This document shows positions 42,549 through 51,413 of a DNA stretch of 64,000 bases, piece by piece; within the stretch, counting starts at the first letter, position 1; every line of letters begins with the position of its first letter. The stretch comes from JALZDI01 sp035557095. Lineage in GTDB: Bacteria > Actinomycetota > Actinomycetes > Propionibacteriales > Nocardioidaceae. The notes beneath the pieces were generated by a model. That model worked only from the letters and a program-made list of their open reading frames with translations, was not told where the DNA came from and searched no databases. A program made the position numbers and the translations under genes. The DNA lies in contig DATMEB010000125.1 in NCBI GenBank assembly GCA_035557095.1, forward strand, positions 16,146 through 80,145. The letters are read 5' to 3'.

Positions 42549-43988
42549 TCAGGCCTGGAGCAGCAGGAGGGTCACGTCGTCGCCGGGCATCGCGGCGCCG
42601 AGCAGGGCGTGCAACAGCGCGTCGCACGTCGCCTCCGGACCCGGCTGCGGGCGGCGCGTCGCCTCCAACGCGTCCAGGCCGGTGTCGATCGGCTCGCCAC
42701 GGCGTTCGACCAGCCCGTCGGTGTAGAGCACGAGCCCGTCGCCGCGCCGCAGTCGCAGCCGCTCGTCGCGGTAACACGCGGTCGGGAGCACGCCCAGCGG
42801 AGGTCCCGGCTCTGTACGCAGCAGCCGGCCGGCACCCGACGGGGAGACCACCAGCGGTGGAAGATGCCCGGCGCTGGCCCAGCGCACGGTCAGCTTCTGC
42901 GGGTCCAGGACGGCGTAGACGCAGGTGGCCATGTCGGCGACCTGCAGCAGGTCGGCCGCGCGGTTGACCCGGTCGAGGACCGCCGCGGGCGAGGCGTTCT
43001 CCAGGGCGTACGCACGCAGGGTGTTGCGCAGCTGTCCCATCGCGGCGGCCGCGGACAGGTCGTGGCCGACGACGTCGCCGACGACCAGGCCGACCTCGCC
43101 GCCGGGGAGCGCGATCACGTCGTACCAGTCGCCGCCGACCCGCGCACCCGAGGTGCCGGGCAGCGACCGCGCCGCGAGCCGGACGCCGGGAACCGCAGGC
43201 AGATGCTGGGGGAGCAGGCTGCGCTGGAGGAGGTCGGCCGCCGACCGCTGCTCGGCCTCGCGGCCCAGCGCCGCGCGCAGGCTGCCCACCGAGCGGCTCA
43301 GCCAGACCACCAGCGCCAGCCAGCCCGTGAGCGCGGCCAGGGAGGACAGCACGACCATCCGGCGGGCCATCGCCTCCTCGGTGTCGGCGAGCTGCTCGGT
43401 GCGGAACGAGGTCGCGGCGAGCCGGCTGGTCACCGCCCTCTGGTCTGCGGTGAGACGCGCGAACGACTCCTGGTAGACCGCTTGGTCCGACCTGGAGAAC
43501 TGCCCGCCGGCCAGCGCGGTCGAAACCATCTGCTCCGCGAGGCCGATGTAGCGCTCCTGCTCCGGGCGCAGTTCCGCGAACGCGGTCGCCAGGTCGTCGG
43601 GCAGTGCGGCGGCGGCCAGCGAGCCGAGATCGCCACGGAACTGCAGCACGTGCGCGGCGGTCTCCCGGCGCACGACAGCGGGGTCGACGTCGTCCAGCCC
43701 GGAACCGGCCTGCTGCGCGCGCGCCACGTCGGCACGCAGCGCGTCGTGCATCATGTCGGCGTCCTGGTGGTCGCGCTGCGCGCGGGTGACCTCGCCGAGC
43801 TCGCGGTTGATCGCACCCACGTCCGCCAGGCTCACCAGGGCCGTGCCGGCGACGAGCAGAGTCAGCAGCACCCCGAGCAGGCCGAGGAGACGCAGCCGCT
43901 CGCGCATCGGCAGCCGGCTCACCTGCGTCATGCGGCGCAACCGGGACATCCGGCCGGCCGGGCGCGAGGACGCGCCCTGAGCCCCCAT
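42549..43988 (-). CDS. Membrane-bound SpoIIE-type PP2C phosphatase with CHASE3-like sensor
   Basis: In this 479-residue protein two transmembrane helices (about residues 29-53 and 205-228) flank an extracellular helical sensor resembling CHASE3. A short linker leads to a SpoIIE/RsbU phosphatase domain with LLQRSLLPQHLPAVPGV, GGDWYDVIALPGGEVGLVVGDVVGHD (metal-binding Asp residues), WASAGHLPP and PGDDVTLLLL. Such proteins dephosphorylate anti-sigma-factor antagonists to set stress responses. No partner anti-sigma pair is adjacent. The ATG at 43988 was chosen; a start at 44036 adds 16 residues. Confidence 0.88.
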   Translation of the reverse strand: MGAQGASSRPAGRMSRLRRMTQVSRLPMRERLRLLGLLGVLLTLLVAGTALVSLADVGAINRELGEVTRAQRDHQDADMMHDALRADVARAQQAGSGLDDVDPAVVRRETAAHVLQFRGDLGSLAAAALPDDLATAFAELRPEQERYIGLAEQMVSTALAGGQFSRSDQAVYQESFARLTADQRAVTSRLAATSFRTEQLADTEEAMARRMVVLSSLAALTGWLALVVWLSRSVGSLRAALGREAEQRSAADLLQRSLLPQHLPAVPGVRLAARSLPGTSGARVGGDWYDVIALPGGEVGLVVGDVVGHDLSAAAAMGQLRNTLRAYALENASPAAVLDRVNRAADLLQVADMATCVYAVLDPQKLTVRWASAGHLPPLVVSPSGAGRLLRTEPGPPLGVLPTACYRDERLRLRRGDGLVLYTDGLVERRGEPIDTGLDALEATRRPQPGPEATCDALLHALLGAAMPGDDVTLLLLQA

Positions 43989-44357
43989 CGAAATGCGCCC
44001 AGGGCGCGCGCTCGAGGTCAACGGCAAACTGGACAAGCTACGGCCGCCCCTCCATCTCGCTCCCCCACGAAGCCCTATGCATCCCAGAGTGCGCCCGAGG
44101 CGTCACAGCGACGCAAACGGCAGTGCCCCGGCCGGCAGCGTTGCTCGTCGTGAGCGTTGTCCGGCGGCATCTCCGGTTCCCTCGCAGTTCGCCCACTCGC
44201 TGCGCTCGCGCGCTCTCGCATCGGTCACGGGTGCACCGCAAGGCGGAGGAGCGAGGCCTGCGGAGCATCTTCGAGTGACGACGCGGTGAGTCTCCCGAGT
44301 GGCGCGGGGTGCCCGCCGGGCAGCGCGCAGCAGGGCAAACGTTGCTGGTCGGGGCAC
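43989..44357. other. Gene-free region between the SpoIIE phosphatase and the YiiX-like gene
   Basis: About 370 bases with no protein that looks real in any frame and no RNA gene recognised. It contains CACTCGCTGCGCTCGCG at about 44188, a type of degenerate GC repeat often left in decayed intergenic DNA. Similar wording (CTCGCACTCGCTTCGCTCGG) occurs next to the hemA fragment near 34760, so this may be another decayed stretch. Confidence 0.4.
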
Positions 44358-44363
44358 TAGGCT
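44358..44363 (+). promoter_or_regulatory. -10 element of the YiiX-like gene
   Basis: TAGGCT is separated by 7 bases from the GTG start at 44371, consistent with a leaderless transcript. Confidence 0.5.
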
Positions 44364-44370
44364 ACGGCCC

Positions 44371-45015
44371 GTGCCGAAGCCGCCACTGCGCCTCGACGAG
44401 GCCGTCGACCTGACCCGCACCGGCGACGTGTGGCTGTTCCGGGGACGGAAGGTCGCCGACCGCGCGATCCAGGTGGGCACCAACAGCCCGGTCAACCACG
44501 TGGGCATGGCCGTGGTGGTCGAGGATCTGCCACCGCTGATGTGGCATGCCGAGCTCGGCCGGTCGCTGCCGGACTTGTGGAGCGGCAGCCACCAGCGGGG
44601 CGCACAGCTGCACGACCTGCGCGCGGCCGTGCTGGTGTGGGCGCGCCGCTACGGGCAGCAGGCGTGGCTTCGCCAGCTCGACCCGCCGATCACGCGGGAG
44701 ATGGAGGACGCGGTGCTCCGCACCGTTGCCCGCCTCGACGGCACGCCGTTCCCCAGCACCGCCCGGCTGGCGTCGCGCTGGTTGCGGGGGCGGGTGCCTC
44801 GCCGCCGTCGGGCCGTGCCCGATGCCGAGATCGAGACCGCGTACTGCGCGGAGGTCGTCGCGGTGACCTACGAGGAGATGGGCCTGCTGCCCGGCGGGCG
44901 GCGCCCGAACTGGTACGACCCCGGACGCTTCTGGAGCGGGGACGACCTCGCGCTGACTCCGGGTGCTCGACTCGGCGGGGAGATCGCGGTCGACATCCCC
45001 GCCGACGAGGTCTGA
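44371..45015 (+). CDS. YiiX-like permuted NlpC/P60 family protein
   Basis: This 214-residue protein begins with GDVWLFRG and a conserved His in NHVGMAVVV, and has the cysteine late in TAYCAEVVAVTYEEMG. His before Cys is the order of circularly permuted NlpC/P60 (YiiX/YaeF) enzymes, which act as amidases or proteases on peptides or lipids. It has no signal peptide, so it is probably cytosolic. The substrate is unknown. Confidence 0.7.
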   Translation: MPKPPLRLDEAVDLTRTGDVWLFRGRKVADRAIQVGTNSPVNHVGMAVVVEDLPPLMWHAELGRSLPDLWSGSHQRGAQLHDLRAAVLVWARRYGQQAWLRQLDPPITREMEDAVLRTVARLDGTPFPSTARLASRWLRGRVPRRRRAVPDAEIETAYCAEVVAVTYEEMGLLPGGRRPNWYDPGRFWSGDDLALTPGARLGGEIAVDIPADEV

Positions 45016-45032
45016 CCGCGGAGCCTCCGCGG
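45016..45032. terminator. Small hairpin between convergent genes
   Basis: CCGCGG arms with a short AGCCT loop begin immediately after the YiiX-like stop. The stem is short, so the terminator call is weak. Confidence 0.4.
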
Positions 45033-45062
45033 GTTCGACTCGCCTGGGAGCCCGGGCGTCGC

Positions 45063-45455
45063 TCAGGTGATCGTGCGCGGGTCCGCGGGCACGTCGACCG
45101 CGTGCTCCTGCAGCGCCTCCAGCGAGACGACCTCCAGCGCCCTGGCGTGCGTCGCGGCCAGGACGACGGGGGCAGGGGCGCCGTCGTCGTACGCCTGCTG
45201 CCAGCGCGCGGCGCACACGCACCATCGGTCGCCTGGCTGCAGCCCCGCGAAGCCGTACTCGGGCCGAGGCGTGGACAGGTCGTTGCCCACCTCGCGCTGG
45301 TGGGCCAGGAACTGGGCGGAGACGACCGCGCACACGGTGTGGTTGCCCAGGTCCTCCTGGCCGGTGTTGCAGCATCCGTCGCGGTAGAACCCGGTGAGCG
45401 GGTCGCTGCCGCACGCGTCCAGGGGTCCGCCGAGGACGTTTCGTGCATCCGTCAT
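45063..45455 (-). CDS. DUF2237 family protein
   Basis: This 130-residue protein matches DUF2237: NVLGGPLDACGSDPLTGFYRDG, CCNTGQEDLGNHTVCAVVSAQFL, GNDLSTPRPEYGFAGLQPGDRWCVCAARW and a C-terminal THARALEVVSLEALQEHA. Conserved cysteines suggest metal or redox binding, but no function is known. Confidence 0.88.
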   Translation of the reverse strand: MTDARNVLGGPLDACGSDPLTGFYRDGCCNTGQEDLGNHTVCAVVSAQFLAHQREVGNDLSTPRPEYGFAGLQPGDRWCVCAARWQQAYDDGAPAPVVLAATHARALEVVSLEALQEHAVDVPADPRTIT

Positions 45456-45493
45456 GGCACTAGCCTCGCACCGTCGCCCGCTCCGGATCACGT

Positions 45494-45499
45494 TAGCCT
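45494..45499 (+). promoter_or_regulatory. -10 element of the Nif3 operon
   Basis: TAGCCT lies 7 bases before the GTG at 45507, consistent with leaderless transcription of the Nif3/zinc-ribbon/RNase H operon. Confidence 0.5.
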
Positions 45500-45506
45500 T
45501 CGACTC

Positions 45507-46709
45507 GTGAGCGACGCACCGACGCTGGCAGAGGTCATCACGTGCCTCGACGAGTTCTACGACCCGCGCTGGGCCGACTCCTGGGACGCCGTCGGCCTGG
45601 TCTGCGGCGACCCGGACCAGCTGGTGCGCTCGGTTCTGTTCGCGGTCGACCCGACGCTCGAGGTCGTCGACGAGGCTGTCGAACGGGGCGTCGACCTGCT
45701 CGTCACCCATCATCCGCTGCTGCTGAAGCCGGTCAACGCGGTCGCAGCGACCACGCCGAAGGGGCGGGTCGTGCACCGGCTGATTAGCAACCAGATCGCG
45801 CTGCACGTCTGCCACACCAATGCCGACAGCGCCGACCCCGGCGTGTCCGACGCGATGGCCGCGGCGCTCGGCCTCGTCGAGGTGCGCCCGCTCGACCCCG
45901 ATCCCGCGCCTGCGCTCGACAAGCTGGTCACGTTCGTCCCGCACGACGACGCGGGCCAGGTGATCGACGCGCTGGCGGCCGCGGGCGCCGGCCAGATCGG
46001 CGACTACGACCGGTGCGCATGGACCGCCACCGGGCTTGGCACGTTCCGCCCCGGCCCGGGCGCCAACCCCACCATCGGCGCCGTCGGTGACGTCGAGGAG
46101 GTTCCCGAGACCCGGGTCGAGATGGTGCTCCCGCGTTCGGGTCGCGCCGCCGTGCTCGCGGCGCTGCGCTCCGCGCATCCGTACGAGGAGCCCGCGTTCG
46201 ACCTCTTCGAGATGGCCGCGCTCGCGTCGTCGCGTGGCTCCGGCCGGGTCGGTGTACTCCCGGAGACGACGACGCTGCGCGCGTTCGCGCAGGACGTCGC
46301 GTGGGCGTTGCCGACCACCGCAGCCGGGGTGCGTGTCGCCGGCGACCCCGACCGCGAGGTGCGCGTGGTCGCCCTGTGCGGAGGCGCCGGCGACGGCTTC
46401 CTCGACCGGGCCCGCAGCAGCGGGGCGGACGTCTACGTCACGTCGGACCTGCGGCACCACCCCGCCTCGGAGCTGCGCGAGCACGCGTACGGCGATCCCG
46501 GCGGGGGCCTCGCACTGGTCGACGTCGCGCACTGGGCGGCCGAGTGGACGTGGCTGCCCGCGGCCGCACAGCGTCTGCAGGAGGCGATGACCGCCGCAGG
46601 GACTACGGTGGACACCCACGTCTCGCGGATCTGTACCGACCCGTGGCAGTTCCATGTCGCCCAACGCGCCGTCGAGAGCGAAGTCCAGCACGACAACGAG
46701 GAGCGCTGA
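45507..46709 (+). CDS. Nif3-like dinuclear metal centre protein
   Basis: This 400-residue protein of the Nif3/YqfO family has GLVCGDPDQLV, LLVTHHPLLLKP (metal His pair), CHTNADSADPGVSDAMA and C-terminal DVYVTSDLRHHPASEL and LALVDVAHWAAEW, supplying the two-metal site. A PII-like insert (about residues 130-230, LVTFVPHDDAGQVIDALAAAGAG ... SAHPYEEPAFDL) is present, as in the longer family forms. The function is uncertain (GTP cyclohydrolase-like activity was reported for some). First gene of an operon with the zinc-ribbon protein and RNase H, as in Rv2230c-Rv2228c. Confidence 0.9.
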   Translation: MSDAPTLAEVITCLDEFYDPRWADSWDAVGLVCGDPDQLVRSVLFAVDPTLEVVDEAVERGVDLLVTHHPLLLKPVNAVAATTPKGRVVHRLISNQIALHVCHTNADSADPGVSDAMAAALGLVEVRPLDPDPAPALDKLVTFVPHDDAGQVIDALAAAGAGQIGDYDRCAWTATGLGTFRPGPGANPTIGAVGDVEEVPETRVEMVLPRSGRAAVLAALRSAHPYEEPAFDLFEMAALASSRGSGRVGVLPETTTLRAFAQDVAWALPTTAAGVRVAGDPDREVRVVALCGGAGDGFLDRARSSGADVYVTSDLRHHPASELREHAYGDPGGGLALVDVAHWAAEWTWLPAAAQRLQEAMTAAGTTVDTHVSRICTDPWQFHVAQRAVESEVQHDNEER

Positions 46710-46712
46710 GCC

Positions 46713-47456
46713 CTGAAAGCCGACCCGCACGCCCTGTGGCGACTGCTCGATGTGCAGGACCTCGACTCCCGGATCGACCGGCTCGCGCACAACCGCCGTA
46801 CGCTGCCCGAGCACGAGCAGATCGCCGACCTCGGCAAGCAACGCGAGGCGGCCTCGGGTCAGGTCGTGGTGGCGCAGACCGAGGTGGATGACCTCGGCCG
46901 CGAGCAGCGCAAGGCCGATGCCGACGTCGAGCAGGTCAAGACAAGACGCCAGCGCAACCAGCAGCGTCTCGACCAGGGTCAGGTGGGCTCGCCCAAGGAG
47001 CTGGAGAGCCTGCAGCACGAGCTGCAGACTCTCGAACGCCGGATCTCCGACCTCGAGGACGCCGAGCTCGACGTGATGGAGCGCCTGGAGAACGCGCAGT
47101 CCGAGCTCAATCGGCTGCAGTCCTCGATCGAGGAGTACGACCGGTCGCTGGAGGAGCTCGTGCAGCGGCGCGACGCCGCCGTCGCGCAGATCGACGGCGA
47201 GGTCGCGTCGGCCGAGGCCGAGCGTGCGCAGATCGTCGACGGCATCCCCGACGACCTGCTCAAGCTGTACGAGCGGCTGCGCGCGTCCCACGGCGGGGTC
47301 GGAGCTGCCGCCCTCGTGCAACGGCGCTGCCAGGGCTGCCGCCTGGAGCTCAACGCCGCCGACCTGCGCGCGATGGCCGCAGCTCCCGACGACGAGGTGC
47401 TGCGCTGCGAGGAGTGCACGCGCATCCTCGTACGCACCGGCGAGTCGGGTCTGTGA
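46713..47456 (+). CDS. Zinc-ribbon coiled-coil protein (DUF164/CT398-like), CTG start
   Basis: This 247-residue protein has a long coiled coil (residues about 14-170, rich in Glu/Gln/Arg) followed by a zinc ribbon with CQGC and CEEC pairs. Family members begin MKA(D/E)xxxQxxLLxLxxLD; the only codon giving this N-terminus here is CTG at 46713, 9 bases after GAGGAG and 3 bases after the Nif3 stop. The next usable start, GTG at 46752, would drop 13 conserved residues. Function is not established; the coiled-coil zinc-ribbon layout suggests a nucleic-acid- or protein-binding scaffold. Confidence 0.85.
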   Translation: MKADPHALWRLLDVQDLDSRIDRLAHNRRTLPEHEQIADLGKQREAASGQVVVAQTEVDDLGREQRKADADVEQVKTRRQRNQQRLDQGQVGSPKELESLQHELQTLERRISDLEDAELDVMERLENAQSELNRLQSSIEEYDRSLEELVQRRDAAVAQIDGEVASAEAERAQIVDGIPDDLLKLYERLRASHGGVGAAALVQRRCQGCRLELNAADLRAMAAAPDDEVLRCEECTRILVRTGESGL

Positions 47457-48562
47457 TGCCCGCACACCGACGGGTCATCGTCGAGGCCGACGGCGGTTCG
47501 CGGGGCAACCCCGGACAGGCGGCGTACGGAGCGGTGCTCAAGGACGCCGACACCGGCGAGGTCCTGGCCGAGCGCTCCGAGCCGATCGGTGTCGCGACCA
47601 ACAACGTCGCCGAGTACCGCGGGCTGATCGCGGGGCTGGAGCTGGTGCGCGAGCACGCCCCGGAGGCCGAGGTCGAGGTGCGGATGGACTCCAAGCTGGT
47701 CGTCGAGCAGATGGCCGGCCGGTGGAAGATCAAGCACCCCGACATGCGTCCACTGGCCCTGCAGGCGCAGCGTCTCGCGCCGTCGCCGGTGACCTGGACG
47801 TGGATCCCGCGGGGGGAGAACACGCACGCCGACCGGCTGCTGAACGAGGCGCTCGACGCGCACACCGGACGCACCAGCGGTCGTGGCAACGACCGCGACG
47901 CCGCCACCGACACCAAGGCCAATCCGATGGTCGGCTGGAACGCCGACCTGGGAGAGCCGACCACGCTCATCCTGCTGCGCCATGGCGCGACGAGCTACTC
48001 GCTGGAGAAGCGCTTCAGCGGCAGCGGCGGTCAGGACCTGTCCCTCGACGAGGCCGGCATCGCGCAGGCACGTACGGCGGCGCAGTGGCTGCGGGGGCAC
48101 GGCGGCGTGGACGCGCTGGTGACGTCGCCGCTGGCGCGGGCGCGCGAGACCGCCGCGCACGCCGGTGACGTGCTCGGCCTCGAGCCCGAGGTGGTCGACG
48201 GCCTGCGCGAGACCTCGTTCGGCGACTGGGACGGGCACACGTTCGCCGAGGTGCGGGAGAAGTGGCCGGCCGAGCTCGACGCCTGGCTGTCGTCGTCGGC
48301 GACCGCGCCGCCCGGTGGGGAGTCCTTCGACGTGGTAGGTCGCCGGGTGCGTCGTGCCCGCGACGGGCTCATCGCCGCGCACCCGGGGCAGACCGTCGTC
48401 GCGGTGACCCACGTGACCCCGATCAAGCTGCTGGTGCGCGCGGCGCTCGACGCGCCGCTGAGGTCGATCTACCGGATGGAGCTCGGGCCGGGGTCGGTCA
48501 CCGAGATCGCGTGGTACGCCGACGGCCACCCGTCGATGCGCCGCTTCAACCTCCAGCCGTAA
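47456..48562 (+). CDS. Bifunctional RNase HI / histidine phosphatase
   Basis: In this 368-residue fusion, residues 1-135 form an RNase HI domain with the acidic residues in EADGGSRGNPG, NNVAEYRGL, RMDSKLV and ADRLLNEA. Residues about 165-368 form a CobC-like histidine phosphatase with LLRHGATSYSLEKRFSG, SPLARARETA and VTHVTPIK. M. tuberculosis Rv2228c has the same architecture and combines RNase H and phosphatase activity. The ATG overlaps the previous stop (TGATG). Confidence 0.93.
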   Translation: MPAHRRVIVEADGGSRGNPGQAAYGAVLKDADTGEVLAERSEPIGVATNNVAEYRGLIAGLELVREHAPEAEVEVRMDSKLVVEQMAGRWKIKHPDMRPLALQAQRLAPSPVTWTWIPRGENTHADRLLNEALDAHTGRTSGRGNDRDAATDTKANPMVGWNADLGEPTTLILLRHGATSYSLEKRFSGSGGQDLSLDEAGIAQARTAAQWLRGHGGVDALVTSPLARARETAAHAGDVLGLEPEVVDGLRETSFGDWDGHTFAEVREKWPAELDAWLSSSATAPPGGESFDVVGRRVRRARDGLIAAHPGQTVVAVTHVTPIKLLVRAALDAPLRSIYRMELGPGSVTEIAWYADGHPSMRRFNLQP

Positions 48563-48592
48563 CGCGCGGCCCCGGGAAGGGAAGGGGAGAGG

Positions 48593-49348
48593 TCAGAGAT
48601 CGGAGACGACGACGTCGATCGCGCCGGCGTCGCGTGGTTCGGCGTGCCAGCCGAGGTCGCGCAGGTTGTCGAGCAGTCGACGCGGTGTATGCGCGTCTGC
48701 GCCCTCCTGGGCCAGCCCGCGGACGATGCGTCCCTTCGTCGCCTTGTTGAAGTGGCTCACGACGGTGCGCCGTCCGTCGACCTCGTGCAGCACCCGGATC
48801 GTGGCGGTCCGCCGGTCCGGCTTCCAGAACGCCGCGTACGCCGACGAGCGCAGGTCGACCACCAGTCCAGACCCGGCCGCCTCCTCGACCGCTGGCCTCA
48901 TCTGGGACCGCCAGCTCGCCGAGACTCGGCCGGCACCGGGCAGGGTCACGTCCGCCGACAGCCGGTACGCCGGCACCCGGTCGGTCAGCCGCACCATCCC
49001 GAACAGTGCCGACTGCACGCCCACCCACCGGTTCACGCGGCGCAGCGCCGGACCGGTCAGCGTCTGGTGGTCCAGCGCGGCGTACAGCACGCCGGTGTAG
49101 ACCTTGGCAGCCGGCGCGGTGGCGGCCTCGAACAGGCCCGCGTTGCGTACGACCTCCTCGTGCTGGGTGCTGCCGAGGCCGAGCACGGCCGCGGCCTTCC
49201 CGACGTCGCCGGAGCACAGCGTGGTGAGCTCCTCGAGCAGCAGCCGGCGATGGTCCTTGAGCCGGGGGAGGCTCATCCGGTCCAGGTCGAGCGCCCTTCC
49301 GCGCACGGGCGCGTGTTTACCTTCGGACGGAGGGAGCAGGATGAGCAC
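48593..49348 (-). CDS. yaaA: YaaA-family peroxide stress protein
   Basis: This 251-residue protein has the family start LILLPPSEGK, then LFGMVRLTDRVPAYRL and VSHFNKATKGRIVRGL. YaaA limits free iron damage under peroxide stress and binds DNA in E. coli. The GTG at 49348 gives the exact family N-terminus and lies 7 bases after TAGGGT (49356-49361), so a leaderless start is likely; ATG at 49375 would add nine residues. Confidence 0.88.
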   Translation of the reverse strand: MLILLPPSEGKHAPVRGRALDLDRMSLPRLKDHRRLLLEELTTLCSGDVGKAAAVLGLGSTQHEEVVRNAGLFEAATAPAAKVYTGVLYAALDHQTLTGPALRRVNRWVGVQSALFGMVRLTDRVPAYRLSADVTLPGAGRVSASWRSQMRPAVEEAAGSGLVVDLRSSAYAAFWKPDRRTATIRVLHEVDGRRTVVSHFNKATKGRIVRGLAQEGADAHTPRRLLDNLRDLGWHAEPRDAGAIDVVVSDL

Positions 49349-49355
49349 GAGCGAC

Positions 49356-49361
49356 ACCCTA
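49356..49361 (-). promoter_or_regulatory. -10 element of yaaA
   Basis: TAGGGT on the minus strand, 7 bases before GTG 49348. Confidence 0.45.
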
Positions 49362-49422
49362 ACGGGACCACCCATACGCTTGGCCGACCTACGTATCCGG
49401 CAATACCCCGGGAGGAGCCGCA

Positions 49423-50859
49423 GTGGCGAGTCGAGTGGTCAGGGCGCAGACCGCTGACGGCAAGGTCCTGGAGGACGGCGTACGCGCCATCCAGCGCGAG
49501 CTGGGCCTGAACCCCGACTTCCCTCCCGACGTCCTCGAGGCCGCCCGGTCCGCGGTGCAGCGAGCCGTATTGCCCGACCTCGACTGCACGGACATCCCGT
49601 TCGTCACGCTCGACCCTCCCGACGCCATGGACCTCGACCAGGCAATGCACATCGAGCGAGCCGGCGAGGGCTACGTCGTGCACTACGCGATCGCCGACAT
49701 CGCGGCGTTCGTCGAGGCGGAGGGCCCCATCGACCGCGAGGCACACCGTCGTGGCGAGACGCTCTACGGGGCCGACACCAGGATTCCCCTGCACCCCCCG
49801 GTGCTGTCGGAGGACGCCGCCTCGCTGCTGCCGGGTGAGGTACGCCCCGCGCTGGTGTGGAGCATCAAGCTCGACGAGAAGGGCGAGGGCATCGACGTCG
49901 ACGTGCGCCGTGCGCGGGTGCGCAGCCGCGCACGGTTCGACTACGCGAGCGTGCAGGAGCAGATCGACGCCGGTACCCAGGACGAGCTCTGGACACTGTT
50001 GCGCGAGGTCGGCGAGCTGCGGATCAAGCGCGAGCAGATCCGCGGTGGCATCAACCTGCCCCTGCCCGAGCAGGAGATCGTCGTGGAGGGCGACCGCTGG
50101 TCGATCCGGTTCCGCGCGCCGCTGCCGGTCGAGGAGTGGAACTCCCAGATCTCACTGCTCACCGGGATGGCCGCCGCGCACCTGATGCTGTACGCCGAGG
50201 TGGGGGTGCTGCGCACGCTGCCGCAAGCCGACCACCACGTCGTGCAACGGCTGCACCGTACGGCGCTCGCGCTCGGAATCCCGTGGCCTGCCGAGCAGCT
50301 GTACCCCGACTTCGTCCGCGGCCTCGACGCCTCGCGGTCCGAGCACGCGGCGATGATCGCGGCCTGCACGCAGCTGTTGCGCGGCTCGGGTTACATCGGC
50401 TTCGAGGACGCCGTACCCGAGCACCCTGAGCACGCGGCCCTCGCCTCGGAGTACGCCCACGTGACCGCGCCGCTGCGTCGCCTCGTGGACCGCTACGGCG
50501 GTGAGGTGTGCGTCTCGCTCTGCGCCGACCGGGAGGTCCCGGAGTGGGTTCGCGTGAAGCTGCCGGAGCTGCCGAAGACCATGGACGAGTCGGCGCGCCG
50601 CGCCGGTCAGTACGAGCACGCCATCCTCGCGCTCGCCGAGGCCGGTGTGCTCGCGCCGCTGGTCGGCGCGACGTTCACCGGCGTGGTGACCGAAGTGCAG
50701 CGCGGCGAGCCGACCGCGGGAGCGGTGCTCGTGCGCGACCCGGCGGTCGAGGCCAAGGTGTACGGCTCCACGCCGCTGCCCCTCGGTGAGGAGATTCGCG
50801 TGCGGCTCGTCGAGGCCGACGTCGCCACCCGGGTGGTCCGCTTCGAGTTCTCGGGCTGA
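49423..50859 (+). CDS. RNB-domain exoribonuclease (RNase II/R family)
   Basis: This 478-residue protein has the RNB catalytic core: TLDPPDAMDLDQAMHIER (acidic cluster), YAIADIAAFV, RRGETLYGADTRIPLHPPVLSEDAASLL and later YAHVTAPLRRLVDRY. It lacks the N-terminal cold-shock domains of RNase R/II, as usual for the short actinobacterial form. It should degrade RNA 3' to 5'. The GTG start has GGAGGAG upstream. It is followed by rnpB, so two RNA-processing genes are neighbours. Confidence 0.9.
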   Translation: MASRVVRAQTADGKVLEDGVRAIQRELGLNPDFPPDVLEAARSAVQRAVLPDLDCTDIPFVTLDPPDAMDLDQAMHIERAGEGYVVHYAIADIAAFVEAEGPIDREAHRRGETLYGADTRIPLHPPVLSEDAASLLPGEVRPALVWSIKLDEKGEGIDVDVRRARVRSRARFDYASVQEQIDAGTQDELWTLLREVGELRIKREQIRGGINLPLPEQEIVVEGDRWSIRFRAPLPVEEWNSQISLLTGMAAAHLMLYAEVGVLRTLPQADHHVVQRLHRTALALGIPWPAEQLYPDFVRGLDASRSEHAAMIAACTQLLRGSGYIGFEDAVPEHPEHAALASEYAHVTAPLRRLVDRYGGEVCVSLCADREVPEWVRVKLPELPKTMDESARRAGQYEHAILALAEAGVLAPLVGATFTGVVTEVQRGEPTAGAVLVRDPAVEAKVYGSTPLPLGEEIRVRLVEADVATRVVRFEFSG

Positions 50860-50902
50860 GGCTCGCCGTCGTAAGACTGACTGCGGACTGTTCGAAGGGC
50901 GC

Positions 50903-50908
50903 TACGCT
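50903..50908 (+). promoter_or_regulatory. -10 element of rnpB
   Basis: TACGCT ends 6 bases before the first base of the P1 helix of RNase P RNA, fixing the probable 5' end. Same hexamer and spacing as at the leaderless protein genes. Confidence 0.55.
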
Positions 50909-50914
50909 GAACGC

Positions 50915-51333
50915 GGACAGGCCGGCCGGGCGACCGCGTTGCGTCGTGCCACGACGTACCGAGGAAGGTCCGGACTCCACTGGGCAGGGTGGTGGGCAAC
51001 ACCCACCCGAGGCAACTCGCGGGAAAGTGCCACAGAGAACAGACCGCCAGCGGCTCCGACTCGTCGGAGTGCGGGTAAGGGTGAAACGGTGGTGTAAGAG
51101 ACCACCAGCACCCCAGGCGACTGGGGTGGCTCGGTAAACCCCACCTGGAGCAAGGCCAAGAGGACCCGCTGCGAGAGCAGCCGGTCTGCGCGAGCACTCG
51201 AGGGCGGCCCGCCCGAGCTCGCGGGTAGGCCGCTGGAGGGCGTCGGCAACGGCGCTCCTAGATGGATGGTCGCCGCCGCCGGGCCCGCAAGGGGCCGGCG
51301 GACACAGGATCCGGCCTACGGGCCGGCCTGTCC
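50915..51333 (+). ncRNA. rnpB: RNase P RNA, bacterial class A
   Basis: The ends pair perfectly as P1 (GGACAGGCCGGCC with GGCCGGCCTGTCC). The core signatures GAGGAAGGTCCGGACTCCA (50961 onward), GGTAAGGGTGAAACGG, CGGTAAACCCC and a 3' ACAGGATCCGGCCTAC are present. It is the catalytic RNA that matures tRNA 5' ends. Length of about 419 bases is normal for actinobacteria. Confidence 0.97.
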
Positions 51334-51413
51334 ACCCCTCCCGGCCAGCGGGAATGGACGCGGGCGCGCCGATGTTCTAGACAGGCTCAAGGACGCGGTT
51401 CGAAGGAGATGAC

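Noticed and set aside
43989..44357. A gene in the 370-base gap after the SpoIIE phosphatase
   Set aside because: Open frames on both strands lack ribosome sites, motifs and plausible composition.
31868..45500. Complete integrative element or prophage at tRNA-Val
   Set aside because: No integrase, excisionase, replication, capsid or conjugation gene was found, and no repeat of the tRNA end was seen.
45063..47465. 800-codon open frame on the minus strand across Nif3 and the zinc-ribbon gene
   Set aside because: Only its last 130 residues (DUF2237) are convincing; the rest is a shadow of two well-supported plus-strand genes.
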